This document shows positions 63,323 through 64,000 of a stretch of 64,000 bases of DNA, one piece after another. Below the pieces are notes generated by a model. It had not been told where the DNA came from, searched no databases, and saw nothing but the letters and a program-made list of their open reading frames with translations. The DNA is taken from assembly GCA_003506895.1 (NCBI GenBank), contig DNXO01000162.1, forward strand, positions 114,310 to 178,309. The letters are read 5' to 3'. Origin of the DNA: Acetobacteraceae bacterium (GTDB taxonomy: Bacteria; Pseudomonadota; Alphaproteobacteria; Acetobacterales; Acetobacteraceae). Each line of letters opens with the position of its first letter. Position 1 is the first letter of the stretch. The position numbers and the translations under genes are program-made.

Positions 63323-64000
63323 ACCTTCAGCAGGTCCGTATCGATCGGCAAACCGCGAATCCGTTTCCCCGTCGCGGCAAAGATCGCATTGCACAGCGCC
63401 GGAATGACCGGCGGCAGTGCCGGCTCACCAAGACCAGTCGGCGGGTGATCCGTGGTCAGAAAATGCACCTCTACCGGAGGCACCTGATCGGTTCGCAACG
63501 GCCGGACAGTATCGAAATTTGCCTCGATCACCCGCCCGCGCTCGATCGTGATCCCCTGCCCCAGCGCCGCCCCCAATCCATCCAGCGCCGCGCCCTGAAC
63601 CTGGTTTTCCGCGCCGCTTGGATTGATGATCTGGCTGCCGACATCGCCGACCACCCACACATGATCCAGTTTGATTTCGCCCTTCGCGGAAACCGTGGTC
63701 TGCACGACCTCGGCAAAGTAGCCGAGGTGGCTGAAGTAGAAGGCCACGCCCTTCGCGGTCCGCGCCGGCAACGAACCCCGGTTCGCCCAATCCGAGACCT
63801 CGGCCACTTTACGCAGCACGCCGCTCATGCGGCCGGTGTCGAAACCACGCCCGTTGCCGCCCGGCAGCACCTTCGGTTCGCCCAGGATCGCCAACCGGAA
63901 TTCGACCGGGTCGCGCCCGCCCTGATGCGCGAGTTCGTCGATAAACGACTGGAACACAAACGCCAGTGCGTTCGAACGCGGCGCCCGCAGCGGCCCCGTC
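63319..64000 (-). CDS. Molybdopterin-dependent oxidoreductase large subunit, isoquinoline 1-oxidoreductase beta-like (partial)
   Basis: The C-terminal 227 residues of a second xanthine-dehydrogenase-family catalytic subunit; the rest lies beyond the right edge. Recognisable parts are [18 protein letters not shown] and [12 protein letters not shown] (helical linker), [22 protein letters not shown] sequence ([20 protein letters not shown]), [40 protein letters not shown] and the final catalytic region [20 protein letters not shown], where the GEPALPP motif holds the catalytic Glu. This ending is typical of IorB and membrane-linked aldehyde dehydrogenases rather than CoxL. Confidence 0.9.
   Translation of the reverse strand, partial: TGPLRAPRSNALAFVFQSFIDELAHQGGRDPVEFRLAILGEPKVLPGGNGRGFDTGRMSGVLRKVAEVSDWANRGSLPARTAKGVAFYFSHLGYFAEVVQTTVSAKGEIKLDHVWVVGDVGSQIINPSGAENQVQGAALDGLGAALGQGITIERGRVIEANFDTVRPLRTDQVPPVEVHFLTTDHPPTGLGEPALPPVIPALCNAIFAATGKRIRGLPIDTDLLKV

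Overview
The window is GC-rich, densely packed bacterial DNA. Gene order and protein style point to an alphaproteobacterium, most likely Acetobacteraceae (Rhodospirillales). The signs are the ffh-rpsP-rimM-trmD-rplS operon, a GatCAB amidotransferase, an Nramp/MntR pair, a lysA-TIGR02302 pair, and many aromatic/xenobiotic catabolic genes. This placement is inferred from gene content; no search was run.

Layout. 0-3.9 kb: the 3' part of glnS, then a small island holding an AbiTii-domain protein, a decayed serine recombinase and a Fic protein. The island is closed by a second, diverged and broken copy of the glnS 3' end. 3.9-9 kb: glycosyltransferase, DoxX, ndk, dGTPase-like gene, Fe-S carrier, OFA-type MFS transporter and a tiny ORF between two hairpins. 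9-16.5 kb: gatC-gatA and gatB on one strand, separated by pepN and tenA, then ruvX. 16.5-17.7 kb: an AT-richer insert with an HNH nuclease and an inverted-repeat element. 17.8-25.6 kb: a hydrolase/aldolase block (dihydroorotase, LigI-like amidohydrolase, MBL hydrolase, class II aldolase) and an MFS-ArsB transporter pair. 25.8-29.3 kb: the SRP/ribosome operon. 29.5-34.4 kb: chemoreceptor, unknown multipass transporter and copper-handling genes. 34.6-41.3 kb: an aldehyde dehydrogenase, a second hairpin/tiny-ORF module, modE-like/modA, a TetR regulator, accA and the mntH-mntR operon with a visible operator. 41.8-48 kb: ettA, a CAU tRNA, lysA and a large TIGR02302 membrane protein.

48-64 kb is a catabolic region. 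It has a Rieske ring-hydroxylating oxygenase (alpha and beta), an FAD monooxygenase, an ACMSD-type amidohydrolase, two 3-hydroxyisobutyrate-dehydrogenase-like enzymes, a CoxM/CoxS/CoxL-type molybdenum hydroxylase, a DHA2 exporter, an AtuA pair and the C-terminal part of a second molybdenum hydroxylase. Together these suggest oxidation, ring attack and uptake or export of an aromatic or N-heterocyclic substrate. The modA/modE genes could supply molybdate.

The observations most worth checking are: (i) a repeated module of hairpin, strong Shine-Dalgarno and tiny ORF starting MA-x-TH, at 8842-8974 and 36321-36405; (ii) the defence-type island bounded by a xenologous glnS 3' end; (iii) an MFS gene whose only well-placed start is a CTG behind AAGGAG; (iv) an MntR-type palindrome lying on the mntH promoter; and (v) a chemoreceptor paired with an uncharacterised transporter.
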